Source: Paenibacillus methanolicus
GTDB lineage: Bacteria; Bacillota; Bacilli; Paenibacillales; Paenibacillaceae
Direction of reading: 5' to 3'
NCBI RefSeq assembly: GCF_008124765.1
Contig: NZ_VNHS01000012.1
Coordinates: 1-64,000, forward strand
DNA length: 64,000 nt
The translations under genes and the position numbers were made by a program. Positions within the stretch are counted from its first letter, which is position 1. Each line of letters starts with the position of its first letter. Below, piece by piece: positions 50,228 through 59,483 of the stretch. The notes beneath the pieces are model-generated. The model saw only the letters and a program-made list of their open reading frames with translations. It was not told the origin of the DNA and ran no database searches.

Positions 50228-52288
50228 ATGAAGGAGCAATTGAAGCAGCGGGGGTTCCGCTGGAGCGCCATCTCGCTGCGCGTCCGGCTTCCTTTTCTAA
50301 TTAGCGTGCTGGTGCTGATGGCGGTGGTCGGATCCCGGATCGCTTCGTACGTGATCAGCTCGGACTTGCTGCTGCGCAAGTCGAAGGACGAAATGACGGT
50401 TAATGCCAACCGAATCGGAGAGGGCATGTGGACGACGGTGGACCTGGTTATGCAATCGGTGCACATGGTGTCGGTTCACAATACGTTCAAGGACCTGATC
50501 GCGACGCGTGACGAAGGCGCTATGAGCGATGCGGTCTTTTTCTCGGACGCCAACAAATTGTATGCCAAAGCGCAAGGCATCTTGACGGAGAGCTTTGCGG
50601 GCTCCAAAGGCATGAACAGTCTGATGGTGCTGGATAGCAAGGGTACAATTCTAGCGAACAGCAATCCGGATAGCGTAGGCGAGTCCAGAGCGGACAGGGA
50701 ATATTTCCTAGAAGCGCTCAAAGGTAAATCCTTCATCAGCGACGCGATTATCTCCAAATCGACGGGCAAGCTGCTCGTCGCGTTCGCCGAACCGATCAAG
50801 AGCAAAGCGGGCGAGATCGTCGGCGTGTTCGCGGCAACGGTCGGCAGTGAATTTTTCACGGACCGGCTGAAAGGGATCCGCATTAACGGGGAAGGCTCGG
50901 TCAGCATCGCCAGCCGCTCCGGTATCGTCATTTACCATTCGATGAACGCCGAAGCCGTCGGCAAGATTCTCGAGGACCAAGAGCTGCTCGCGCTTCAGAA
51001 GGAAAAGGTGAAGGATGCGGTCGTGCAAGCGAGCATCGACCTGAACGAGACGTATTTGAGTTATTCGCGCATTCCCGACTCGGACTGGACGGTGTTCGTG
51101 CAGGACAGCTATGCCGACATCAAGCGGCCGCTCGATTCGCTGTTCGCCCGCATCGTGGCGGCGACGGCGATCGCGGTGGCGCTCGCGATCGTGGCCGGCA
51201 TGCTCATCTCCCGCGTGATCGCCGCGCCGATCGTCCGTCTCTCGGAGCTGTTCAAGCAGCTGGCGGACGGCGACTTGACGGCGCGGGCGGACGGGAAGTT
51301 CGAAGGCGAGCTGATCGGCCTTGCGGACAGCTTCAACGCGATGGCGGACAATAACAAGGCGCTTATCGCCAGCATGAACGAGTCCATTGAAGTGTTGAAC
51401 GCCAGCACGTCCAAGCTGGACGCCGCTTCCCGCCAGACGGCGCATCTGGTCGGCGAGACGTCGGCGACGACGATGGAGATCGCGACCGCGGTCGAGTCCC
51501 AATCGCACGACACCGAGCATATCGTGGACAGCTTCTCCGGCTTCGGCGACCGCGTCGCCTCCGTGAGCGAGAACGCCCGGTCGGTGAAAGAGCGAGCTGA
51601 ACGGATCGTGGACGTGTTCCATGCGAGCAAGGGAACGGTGGAGCGTTTAAGCGATATTAACGCCCAGAACGAGACCCAGGTGCGCAGCATCTCCGGCACA
51701 ACGAAGAAGCTGGAGGAGAGCGCAAGCAGCATCGGCAGCATCACGGGCGCAATTACGACGCTGGCCAGCCAGACGAACCTGCTGGCGCTTAATGCCTCCA
51801 TCGAGGCGGCCCGCGCGGGCGAGCACGGGCGCGGCTTCGCCGTCGTCGCTTCGGAGATTCGCAAGCTGGCCGAGCAGAGCGCGAAGCAGTCCGGCGAGAT
51901 CGACTCGATTATCGGGAAGACGCTTGCCTACGTGGCGGAGAACAACCGCAGCGTGAACGAGATTATCGGCATTTCGGCGCTTCAGGATACGTACGTCGGC
52001 GAGACGAAACAGGCATTCGATACGATTCTGGGCAACGTGCTGGACATCGTGGACCAGATCAAGTCGATGGCGGGCGCGCTCGATCAGATGGAGAAGGACA
52101 AGGACGTCGTCCTCATGTCGGCGCAGCAATTGTCGGCGTCGGGCGAGCAGATCTCCGCCTCGGTCGAGGAAGTGACGGCTTCGGTGCAAGAGCAGTCGTC
52201 GATGGTCGGCGGTTTGGCCGATATGGTCAAATCGATCGAACGGTTGTCCGAAGAGCTGAAGGATCATGCCAAGCACTTCAAGCTGTAA
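50228..52288 (+). CDS. Methyl-accepting chemotaxis protein (dCache-HAMP-MA)
   Basis: A 686-aa chemoreceptor: membrane helix (~20-42), extracytoplasmic dCache-type sensor (~45-290; SRADREYFLEALKGKSFISD), membrane helix (~300-325), HAMP, and a cytoplasmic signalling domain with the CheA/CheW-binding hairpin tip (NASIEAARAGEHGRGFAVVA). The frame opens at ATG 50174, but GGGAGGAGG eight bases before ATG 50228 marks the start. No C-terminal CheR-docking pentapeptide. Ligand unknown. Confidence 0.93.
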   Translation: MKEQLKQRGFRWSAISLRVRLPFLISVLVLMAVVGSRIASYVISSDLLLRKSKDEMTVNANRIGEGMWTTVDLVMQSVHMVSVHNTFKDLIATRDEGAMSDAVFFSDANKLYAKAQGILTESFAGSKGMNSLMVLDSKGTILANSNPDSVGESRADREYFLEALKGKSFISDAIISKSTGKLLVAFAEPIKSKAGEIVGVFAATVGSEFFTDRLKGIRINGEGSVSIASRSGIVIYHSMNAEAVGKILEDQELLALQKEKVKDAVVQASIDLNETYLSYSRIPDSDWTVFVQDSYADIKRPLDSLFARIVAATAIAVALAIVAGMLISRVIAAPIVRLSELFKQLADGDLTARADGKFEGELIGLADSFNAMADNNKALIASMNESIEVLNASTSKLDAASRQTAHLVGETSATTMEIATAVESQSHDTEHIVDSFSGFGDRVASVSENARSVKERAERIVDVFHASKGTVERLSDINAQNETQVRSISGTTKKLEESASSIGSITGAITTLASQTNLLALNASIEAARAGEHGRGFAVVASEIRKLAEQSAKQSGEIDSIIGKTLAYVAENNRSVNEIIGISALQDTYVGETKQAFDTILGNVLDIVDQIKSMAGALDQMEKDKDVVLMSAQQLSASGEQISASVEEVTASVQEQSSMVGGLADMVKSIERLSEELKDHAKHFKL

Positions 52289-52506
52289 ACGCATCTGAGG
52301 GCCTTAACCGGTCCGCCTGCGCGCAAATCGGGCGTCTTTCGCATTGGACCGGCGTGGTCCATGCGGCGGGCGCCCTTCGTTTCGTTCGGATGCGGGACGA
52401 GCCGGGAGGGGAGTTCTGCATGTTTTGGCCGAATTCCGGTGAAAATGTAGGTAACTGACCTGCAATCGCCAGGTCTGCCACGACGGACGAAAGATGAGGG
52501 CTTGCG

Positions 52507-54570
52507 ATGCGGTTTAGAAGCATAAATGCGAGAATGCTGGCCACGATGCTGCCAATCGTGGTGCTGACGCTGCTGGGGCTCGTGTTGTATTCCAACAAGC
52601 AGCAGCGCGATACTCTGTACGTTGAGCTTGAACGCGGCATGAATAACGGACTGAATAGGGTCATCAATCAGATGAACGTCGACTTGAACGCGCACAGTAA
52701 AATGGTGCAGTCGCTCGCCCGTACGATCGAGACGAACCCGTTTCGCTCCAAAGACGAGCTTCAAGCGATATTCGAAGGCAGCCTGCCCGTCAACAAAGAT
52801 ACATTCGGGATAGGCGTCTTTTATGAACCATATGCCTATGATCCCGAAACGAAATACGAATCGGTGTACGGCTTCAAGGAAGGCGACAAGGCGTCGTTCA
52901 CGGATGCTTATAACGACCCGGCCTACGATTACCATAACCAGCCGTGGTACAAAGACGCGATTAACTCGGAAAAAGCCGCCGTGGTCACCGATCCCTATTA
53001 TGACGAGACGACGAAGTCGACGCTCATCACGTTCAGCATTCCGCTGCGCGACGAGGAGAAAAAGCCGCTTGGAGTCATGACGGGAGATATAAGCTTGAAC
53101 AGCCTGCAAGCCTATGTCGGCAAGATGGTCATTGGCAATACGGGCTGGGCGTTCCTGATCGACAGGAATGGTACGTATCTCGGACATCCGGACCAGACCA
53201 AGCTGATGAAAACCAAGGTGCAGGACGAGACGGAAGCTTCCTTGGCAGAGATGGGCAAAGCCATGCTTGCCGGCGAGTCGGGCACGGCGAACTTCAAGAA
53301 CGAGGACGGCAATAACCAGGCATTCTACCAGCGTATCCCCGAGCTGGGCTGGACGCTCGCGCTCGTCGAGCCGGATACGGAATGGCTTGACCCGATCAAC
53401 GATCTGAAGCGGAAAATGTACGTCATCTGCGCGCTTGCGGTGCTGGTGCTGGCCGCGTCGGTGTTCTTCTTCGGCCGAACGATCGGGAGGGCGGCGCGGG
53501 GCGTGACGCGGCTGTCGCGATCGCTTGCCGAAGGCGACTTCACGTACCGGATCAAGAAGGAGTCGGAGGATGAGTTCGGCCGGATGGCGGACAACTTCAA
53601 CGGCACCATGGATACCCTCGAAGGCACGCTCGCCGGCGTCGTGCAGAACGCGCACACCGTGGCCTCGACCTCGGAGCAGCTGACCGCGAGCGCCGAGCAG
53701 ACGAGCCGGGCGACCGAGCAGATCGCCCACGCGATCTCGCGCATCGCCGAAGGGTCGACCCGCCAGGTGGAGATGACCGCGCACGGGGCGGGCATCGCGG
53801 CCCAAGTATCGGCATCGGTGCGCGACCTGGCGGGCAGCGTCGAAGCCGCGAGCGAGTCGTCGCTCCGCTCGCGGGAGGAAGCGGTCGGCGGCAGCGACGT
53901 CGTGCGCTCGGCCGTCGATCAGATGAACGTCATCGACGAGCGGATCCAGGGGATGGCGGCGATCATGCAGACGCTCGGAAGCAAGTCGAAGCAAATCGAC
54001 GGCATCATCACGCTCATTACGACCATCTCCGGGCAAACCCACCTGCTCGCGCTCAACGCGGCGATCGAAGCGGCGCGGGCGGGCGAGCATGGGCGGGAGT
54101 TCGCGGTCGTGGCGGACGAGGTGCGCAAGCTGGCGGAGGAATCGACGGTGGCGGCCGAGCAGATCCGCGACATTATTACGGACATCCAGCGCGACACGAA
54201 GCGAGCGGTCGACGCCGTCGCGGGCGGAAGCGCGGCGCTGGCCGAAGGGATTAACCGCGTCGGTCAGACGGGCGCGACGTTCCAGGGCATCCGCGAGACG
54301 ATCGAGCAGTTATCTTCCCGGATGCGCGAGGCCAGAGACGGCATACGCGCCGTCAGCGCCCAGATGGACGAGCTGGCCGGCTCGATCGCGGGCGTCTCCG
54401 AGATCGCGCGCGAATCGGCGGACGGCACGCATACCGTCGCTTCGTCGGCGCAGCAGCAGAACGCGTCGATGGAAGAGGTGGCGGCGGCTTCCGCGATGCT
54501 CGCCAAGATGGCTGGGGAGCTGATGGAATCCGTCCAGAGCTTCAAGCTATCCACGTATGCGTCGGATTAA
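52507..54570 (+). CDS. Methyl-accepting chemotaxis protein (dCache-HAMP-MA)
   Basis: A 687-aa chemoreceptor with a membrane helix (~10-28), large dCache sensor (~35-285; YHNQPWYKDAINSEKAAVVT followed by DPYYDETTKSTLITFS), membrane helix (~300-320), HAMP (~322-375) and signalling domain with tip NAAIEAARAGEHGREFAVVA. The WY...A...T-DPY pattern resembles amino-acid-binding dCache domains, but the Arg of the amino-acid motif is Gln here, so the ligand class is open. ATG 52507. The 218-bp gap before it contains inverted-repeat-rich sequence without a known motif. Confidence 0.93.
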   Translation: MRFRSINARMLATMLPIVVLTLLGLVLYSNKQQRDTLYVELERGMNNGLNRVINQMNVDLNAHSKMVQSLARTIETNPFRSKDELQAIFEGSLPVNKDTFGIGVFYEPYAYDPETKYESVYGFKEGDKASFTDAYNDPAYDYHNQPWYKDAINSEKAAVVTDPYYDETTKSTLITFSIPLRDEEKKPLGVMTGDISLNSLQAYVGKMVIGNTGWAFLIDRNGTYLGHPDQTKLMKTKVQDETEASLAEMGKAMLAGESGTANFKNEDGNNQAFYQRIPELGWTLALVEPDTEWLDPINDLKRKMYVICALAVLVLAASVFFFGRTIGRAARGVTRLSRSLAEGDFTYRIKKESEDEFGRMADNFNGTMDTLEGTLAGVVQNAHTVASTSEQLTASAEQTSRATEQIAHAISRIAEGSTRQVEMTAHGAGIAAQVSASVRDLAGSVEAASESSLRSREEAVGGSDVVRSAVDQMNVIDERIQGMAAIMQTLGSKSKQIDGIITLITTISGQTHLLALNAAIEAARAGEHGREFAVVADEVRKLAEESTVAAEQIRDIITDIQRDTKRAVDAVAGGSAALAEGINRVGQTGATFQGIRETIEQLSSRMREARDGIRAVSAQMDELAGSIAGVSEIARESADGTHTVASSAQQQNASMEEVAAASAMLAKMAGELMESVQSFKLSTYASD

Positions 54571-54581
54571 ATCCGGCATCG

Positions 54582-54617
54582 GCTCGGCCGTCCCGAATGG
54601 GGCGGCCGGGCTTTTTG
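54582..54617 (+). terminator. Rho-independent terminator
   Basis: GGCCGTCCC, loop GAAT, GGGGCGGCC stem with flanking GC pairs, then CTTTTTG. Confidence 0.88.
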
Positions 54618-54918
54618 TGCCGATTTCGCTTGCTAGACAATGTGTCTAATTCTAATTTATGACAATTGGTTGCGCCGCCTTGACTTTCAAAATGAACGGG
54701 AGTAAGGTTGATGTTATGTTAAGTTGTATGTACTATTTTTCACGTTCGCGGGAACGTCTCTTAGGTTAATTGAATATATGAAGAGATGAGAGAAGCGAAG
54801 GAAGCAAGACCTTGTTCGTACGTGACGTAAATCGACCGAGAACTAAGAACGCATGGGAAGGCGGAGACGAGCCTGTCGGCCTTTATTCGTCGTTCCCGAA
54901 CGGAAAGGAAGGTTTGCA
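54618..54918. other. Intergenic region before the LtaS-like gene
   Basis: No gene is supported. It contains the inverted repeat TAGACA-ATG-TGTCTA (54634-54648) and ACGTTC-GCGG-GAACGT (54742-54757). A weak promoter-like TTGACT (54680-54685) is followed after 17 bases by TAAGGT. The segment is markedly more AT-rich than the coding regions around it. AAGGAAGG at 54905-54912 is the ribosome binding site of the next gene. Confidence 0.5.
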
Positions 54919-56790
54919 ATGCCGCAACTGATGCGACTCGGCAATCGGCGGATCCTGCTATTCACGCTGATTCTCGTGTTGAAAGGAGCGCTTGCCTGGT
55001 TTGTCGTATTCGAGGACGGCCCGTCGTGGCTGACGCTATGGACGGAAATTCCGTTCTTCTGGATCGTCTTCTGTCTGATCGAATGGTTCGCCAAGAAACG
55101 GAAGCTGCTCTATTACACGCTAGCGAATCTCTTGTTCACGCTTCTGTATTTTACCGTCCTCATGTACTACAAATATTACGGCATTATCGTCACCTATCAC
55201 GCCATTACGCAGGCGGGCAAGGTGACCCAGGTCGGCGACAGCACCTATTCGCTCATGGATCCGTATTACCTGCTCGTATTCGTCGATATCATCGTGCTCG
55301 GCTTCGTGCTGTACAGGATCCGGCGGAATTCGGCCCGTTCGAACAAACCGTTCACCGTCAAGCCCGTCGCGAAGCCGGTCCTTGGCGTTATGTTCGTGCT
55401 GTCGATCGTCTTGTGCATCTTCAACGTGTGGCCGAACCGCGCGAGCATGAACGAGAACAAACAAGCCGAAGAGATGGGCATTCTCAACTACGAAGTGTAT
55501 ACGATCTTCGCGGACACGACCGCCGACGAGGAGCCCGCGCCGATGAACGAGATCACGCAGGCGCGGATCGACGAGCTCAAGGGCGCCTCGAAGTCCGCGT
55601 CACCCGCGCATTTCGGAGCGGCCAAGGGCAAGAACTTGATCATCGTTCAGATGGAATCGGTGCAGAATTTCCTGATCGACCTGAAGATCGACGGCCGGGA
55701 AGTGATGCCGAATCTGAGCAAGCTGGCCCGGGAGAACGCGCACTACGACAATTTCTACACGATGGTCGGCCAAGGGACGACGTCGGACGCGGAATTCGTG
55801 ACGAACACGTCGCTGTACATTCCGAAGCACGGCGCGGCGACCGAGGATTACGTGAAGCACGAGCTGCCGAGCCTGCCGAAGCTGCTGACGGCCAGCGGCT
55901 ACGATACGGCGACGTTCCACACGAACGACGTGTCGTTCTGGAACCGCACGGAACTGTATCCGGCGCTCGGCTGGGGTACCTTCTATGACAAAGCCTTCTA
56001 CGGCGATCAGGACCACATCGCCTTCGGCGCTTCCGACGAGGTGTTCTTCGAGAAGACGATGCCGAAGCTGATCGAGATGGACGCGGCGGAGAAGCCGTTC
56101 TATGCGATGGTCATCTCGATGAGCGCCCACCATCCGTTCCACCTGCCGGAAGAGAAGTACAAAATGCAGCTGCCGGAGCGGTTCGAAGGCACGCTCGTCG
56201 GCGACTACATCCGTTCGCAGAACTACGCCGACTGGGCGATCGGCAAGTTCATCGACGACCTGAAGACGAGCGGACTGTGGGAGAACAGCGTCGTCATGTT
56301 TTACGGCGACCACCAGGGCGTGTCGCTGTACGCGCTGGACGGCAAGGAGAAGGAGCTTATGCAGGAAGTGATGGACCGGGAATACGGCTACACGGACATG
56401 TTCAACATTCCGTTCATCCTTCACGCGCCGGGCGTCACCTCGCCTTCCGAGATCGGCATGACCGGCGGGCTGATCGACATCCTGCCGACCGCGGCCAATC
56501 TGCTGGGCGTCTCGTTGGATCAGCAGATCCACTTCGGCCAAGACTTGCTGAACGCGCAATCGAATCTCGTCCCGATGCGGCATTTCCTGCCGACGGGCAC
56601 GTTCATTAACGACAAGGCGATGTTCCTGCCGGGCATCTCGTTCGAAGACGGCACCGCCTACGACGTGCTGGATAACAGCGTCAAGGCGGGCATCGCGACG
56701 AAGGAAGAGTCCGACCGCGCGCTTGCGTTGCTGCATCTGTCCGACAGTTTCGTGGAACACCTGCCGCTGCGGGAAGGCGTCGAAGAGTAA
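54919..56790 (+). CDS. LTA synthase family protein (sulfatase-fold phosphoglycerol transferase)
   Basis: A 623-aa LtaS-type enzyme: five N-terminal membrane helices (~1-170), a linker, and an extracellular sulfatase-fold domain. The nucleophile region GQGTTSDAEF contains Thr288, equivalent to the catalytic Thr of S. aureus LtaS; metal-binding EXXQN-like IVQMESVQNF and GDHQG are present. It transfers glycerol-phosphate from phosphatidylglycerol to lipoteichoic acid or primes it. The frame opens at 54853, but AAGGAAGG before ATG 54919 decides the start. Monocistronic with terminator. Confidence 0.92.
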   Translation: MPQLMRLGNRRILLFTLILVLKGALAWFVVFEDGPSWLTLWTEIPFFWIVFCLIEWFAKKRKLLYYTLANLLFTLLYFTVLMYYKYYGIIVTYHAITQAGKVTQVGDSTYSLMDPYYLLVFVDIIVLGFVLYRIRRNSARSNKPFTVKPVAKPVLGVMFVLSIVLCIFNVWPNRASMNENKQAEEMGILNYEVYTIFADTTADEEPAPMNEITQARIDELKGASKSASPAHFGAAKGKNLIIVQMESVQNFLIDLKIDGREVMPNLSKLARENAHYDNFYTMVGQGTTSDAEFVTNTSLYIPKHGAATEDYVKHELPSLPKLLTASGYDTATFHTNDVSFWNRTELYPALGWGTFYDKAFYGDQDHIAFGASDEVFFEKTMPKLIEMDAAEKPFYAMVISMSAHHPFHLPEEKYKMQLPERFEGTLVGDYIRSQNYADWAIGKFIDDLKTSGLWENSVVMFYGDHQGVSLYALDGKEKELMQEVMDREYGYTDMFNIPFILHAPGVTSPSEIGMTGGLIDILPTAANLLGVSLDQQIHFGQDLLNAQSNLVPMRHFLPTGTFINDKAMFLPGISFEDGTAYDVLDNSVKAGIATKEESDRALALLHLSDSFVEHLPLREGVEE

Positions 56791-56816
56791 ACAGCCATTA
56801 TTCCATACGTGATACG

Positions 56817-56847
56817 GAAGCCCGGGCGGCGTGCCCGGGCTTCTTTG
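56817..56847 (+). terminator. Rho-independent terminator
   Basis: GAAGCCCGGGC / GCCCGGGCTTC with loop GGCGT, then TTTG. Confidence 0.9.
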
Positions 56848-56982
56848 CGCGCTCGCGGCGAGGAACGGCCGTCTCCTCCGACGCTTGGATAATATTCCCT
56901 TGTACAGCAACAAACGCGCGCGCCGCGTCGTCTAACTATCGACGGGTCATGGGAACGAAACAAGCATGGGAGAGATGAACAA

Positions 56983-58629
56983 GTGAAAGCGTGGCAAGGA
57001 ATCAAATGGCTGCTGCTGGCGGCGATGCTCGTCGGAATGGCGAGCGGCGCGGGCGGGCCGAAGACGGCGGAGGCCGCGGGCGTCATCCGCATTTACATGG
57101 ATGGCGAGGAGCTGGCGTCGGACGTCGCGCCGTACGTGGTGCCAAAGGCGAACGTTACGATGGTGCCGCTGGCGGTCATTAGCCGCGGCATGGGCGCGGT
57201 CGTCAGCTGGGATGGCATGACGAAGACGGTGACGATCGTCGACGGCCCGTCCGTTATCACGATGGCGAGCGGCGCCAAGAGCGCGGTCGTGAACGGCGCG
57301 GAGGTGGTGCTGGGCGCGAGCGTGCAGGCGCGCGGCGGCCGGATTATGGTGCCGCTCCGCTTCGTCGGCGAGCAGCTGGGGCTGACCGTGGTGTGGAACG
57401 CCGCGGACGGGACGATCGCGTTGCAGAGCGGAGCGGCCGAGAACCCGGGCGGAGGCGACGGCTCGGAGCCGGACCCAGGCCAAGACGGCGGGCCGATTAC
57501 GCCGCCTGGCTCGGGGACCGATGCGTTGAACGGGCTGCGCGGCGCTTGGATATCGACCGTCTATAATTTGGATTGGCCGACCAAGGCGTCCGCGGGCAAG
57601 GCGGAGCTGCAGAAGCAGGAATTCGTCGCGCTGCTCGGGGAACTTCAAGGGATGGGGATGAACGCGGTGTTCGTTCAGGTGCGACCGGCGGGAGACGCGT
57701 TCTATCCTTCGACGCTTACGCCTTGGTCGGTAGCGCTGAGCGGGAAGCAGGGCACGGCGCCGGATTACGACCCGCTGGCGTTCATGATCGAGGAGACGCA
57801 TAAGCGGGGCATGGAATTCCACGCGTGGTTCAATCCGTTCCGGGCGAGCGTGAACGCGAAGCTTGAGAATCTCGCGGATAACCACGTCGCGAAGCTGCAT
57901 CCGGAGTGGATCGTGAATGCGGGCGGCATTCTGTACGTGAATCCGGGCATTCCCGAGGCGCGGCAGCATATTATCGACGCGATCGCGGAAGTGGCGAACG
58001 GCTACGACGTCGACGGCGTCCATCTGGACGATTATTTCTATCCGTCAAGCGGCGCGTTCGGCGACGATGCGGCTTTCGCGCAGTATAATCCAGACGGCAT
58101 ATCGAACAAGGGCGACTGGCGCCGGGCGAATATCAACGCCTTCGTCCGGCAGCTGGACGAAGCGGTTCACTCGAAGAAGCCGGCCATTCGCTTCGGCATC
58201 AGCCCGTTCGGCGTATGGCGCAACAAGGCGGTCGACGCGAGCGGCTCGGACACGAAGGCGGGCGTCACCGCGTACGACAGCATGAACGCCGACGTGCGGA
58301 CGTGGATCAAGCAAGGCTGGATCGATTACGTGGCGCCGCAAATTTATTGGAGCTTCGCCACGACCGCGGCGCCTTACGGCAAGCTGGTCGACTGGTGGGC
58401 GCAGGAGGTGCGCGGCACGGGCGTCGACTTATACATCGGCCACGCGGGCCATAAGGTCGGCGGGAAGGAAGCGGGCTGGCAGAGCGCGCAGGAGATCGTC
58501 GACCAGCTGCGGTACAGCGCGCAGTTCGCGGAAGTGAAGGGCAATCTGTTCTTCAGCGCCAAGGACCTGCGCAAGAACCCGCTCGGCCTGATCGAGGCGC
58601 TGCGGCGGTACTACGGGCTGGCGGCATGA
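56983..58629 (+). CDS. Secreted GHL10 (DUF187) glycoside hydrolase-like protein with CuAO-like stalk domain
   Basis: A 548-aa secreted protein: signal peptide (IKWLLLAAMLVGMASGAG, cleaved after ~AEA), a copper-amine-oxidase-N-terminal-like stalk domain (~33-145, two repeats VVPKANVTMVPLAVISRGMG and RIMVPLRFVGEQLGL), a Gly/Pro linker and a GHL10 barrel (~178-540: RGAWISTVYNLDWPT, FVQVRPAGDAFYPS, GVHLDDYFYP, APQIYWSF). Members act on cell-wall or surface glycans. The start is GTG after GGGAGAGATG. Its stop overlaps the next gene by ATGA. Confidence 0.92.
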   Translation: MKAWQGIKWLLLAAMLVGMASGAGGPKTAEAAGVIRIYMDGEELASDVAPYVVPKANVTMVPLAVISRGMGAVVSWDGMTKTVTIVDGPSVITMASGAKSAVVNGAEVVLGASVQARGGRIMVPLRFVGEQLGLTVVWNAADGTIALQSGAAENPGGGDGSEPDPGQDGGPITPPGSGTDALNGLRGAWISTVYNLDWPTKASAGKAELQKQEFVALLGELQGMGMNAVFVQVRPAGDAFYPSTLTPWSVALSGKQGTAPDYDPLAFMIEETHKRGMEFHAWFNPFRASVNAKLENLADNHVAKLHPEWIVNAGGILYVNPGIPEARQHIIDAIAEVANGYDVDGVHLDDYFYPSSGAFGDDAAFAQYNPDGISNKGDWRRANINAFVRQLDEAVHSKKPAIRFGISPFGVWRNKAVDASGSDTKAGVTAYDSMNADVRTWIKQGWIDYVAPQIYWSFATTAAPYGKLVDWWAQEVRGTGVDLYIGHAGHKVGGKEAGWQSAQEIVDQLRYSAQFAEVKGNLFFSAKDLRKNPLGLIEALRRYYGLAA

Positions 58630-59009
58630 GGCCGCGCTTCGCTTACGCCGCCGCGATCGCTGCCCTCGTGCTGCTCGGCCTCGCCTCGCGCCGATTCGCG
58701 GACGCGCTGCCGACGTTCGTCGCGTCGCATGCCGGCGATGCCTTATGGGCGGCGATGGCGTACGCCGGATTCCGCTTCCTGTTGGCTCGGAAGCCGGTTG
58801 CTGTCGCGGCGGCGTGCAGCGCGGTATTCGCGGCCGCGATCGAATTCAGCCAGCTCTACCAGGCGCCATGGATCAACGCGGCGCGGGAGACGACGCTGGG
58901 CGCCCTCGTGCTGGGCCGGGGCTTCTTGGCCGTCGATCTGCTCCGGTACGCGGCCGGGATCGCGGTTGCCGCGGGCGTCGACCTGATGGCGCAGCGGCGG
59001 CGGACGTGA
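58626..59009 (+). CDS. DUF2809 family membrane protein
   Basis: A 127-aa protein with about four membrane segments and the DUF2809 pattern (GDALWAAMAYAGFRFLL; AAAIEFSQLYQAPWINAARET; GRGFLAVDLLRYAAGI). It overlaps the GHL10 gene by four bases and is translationally coupled to it. Function unknown. Confidence 0.88.
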   Translation: MRPRFAYAAAIAALVLLGLASRRFADALPTFVASHAGDALWAAMAYAGFRFLLARKPVAVAAACSAVFAAAIEFSQLYQAPWINAARETTLGALVLGRGFLAVDLLRYAAGIAVAAGVDLMAQRRRT

Positions 59010-59047
59010 TCGGAGCCTGGCCTGAACGAAGGGCAATCCAATCAGAC

Positions 59048-59083
59048 GCACGGCTTCCGGCGAGGGGCCGTGTTTTCTTTTTT
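59048..59083 (+). terminator. Rho-independent terminator
   Basis: CACGGC, loop TTCCGGCGAGGG, GCCGTG, then TTTTCTTTTTT. Ends the GHL10-DUF2809 unit. Confidence 0.88.
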
Positions 59084-59361
59084 CTCATCCCTAATCGCAT
59101 ATAGAAATGATTCCCTTGTAATCGGGCCGATTCAGATAAAATTCGCCCATATTCTGCGTTTATTTACCGGATGTATTTTCCAGCGCCAATGAAATTCCCC
59201 CGGACTCGCGAAAATTCCCCCTGTCTGCGCATGCGCGTTTCCAACATAATGAAAGTGTTCGGCAATCGATAGATTCATAGAGCCGGGACGGTCATCGCAG
59301 ATCGGACGTGAAGGCGTTTTCCCCATAAACATGCGGAAAGCGCCATTATGCCACCTGCAAA

Positions 59362-59375
59362 TGAAAGCGTTATCA
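59362..59375 (+). promoter_or_regulatory. CcpA catabolite responsive element (cre)
   Basis: TGAAAGCGTTATCA matches the cre consensus TGWAANCGNTNWCA at every defined position. It lies 109 bp before the chitinase start, behind the hairpin GGCGTTTTCC...GGAAAGCGCC (59312-59345). It predicts repression of chitinase by preferred carbon sources. The rest of 59084-59483 holds no gene. Two AAATTCCCCC-type direct repeats lie near 59192 and 59212. Confidence 0.9.
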
Positions 59376-59483
59376 ATTCGACTCCGGAGGTGATGGCGGC
59401 AGCAGGTTCAGTCTTCACGTGCATGAGCGCAAGCCAGGATTGATGCTTCAATTCTCGTCCACTTCAAAGGAGGCTCTCGATTT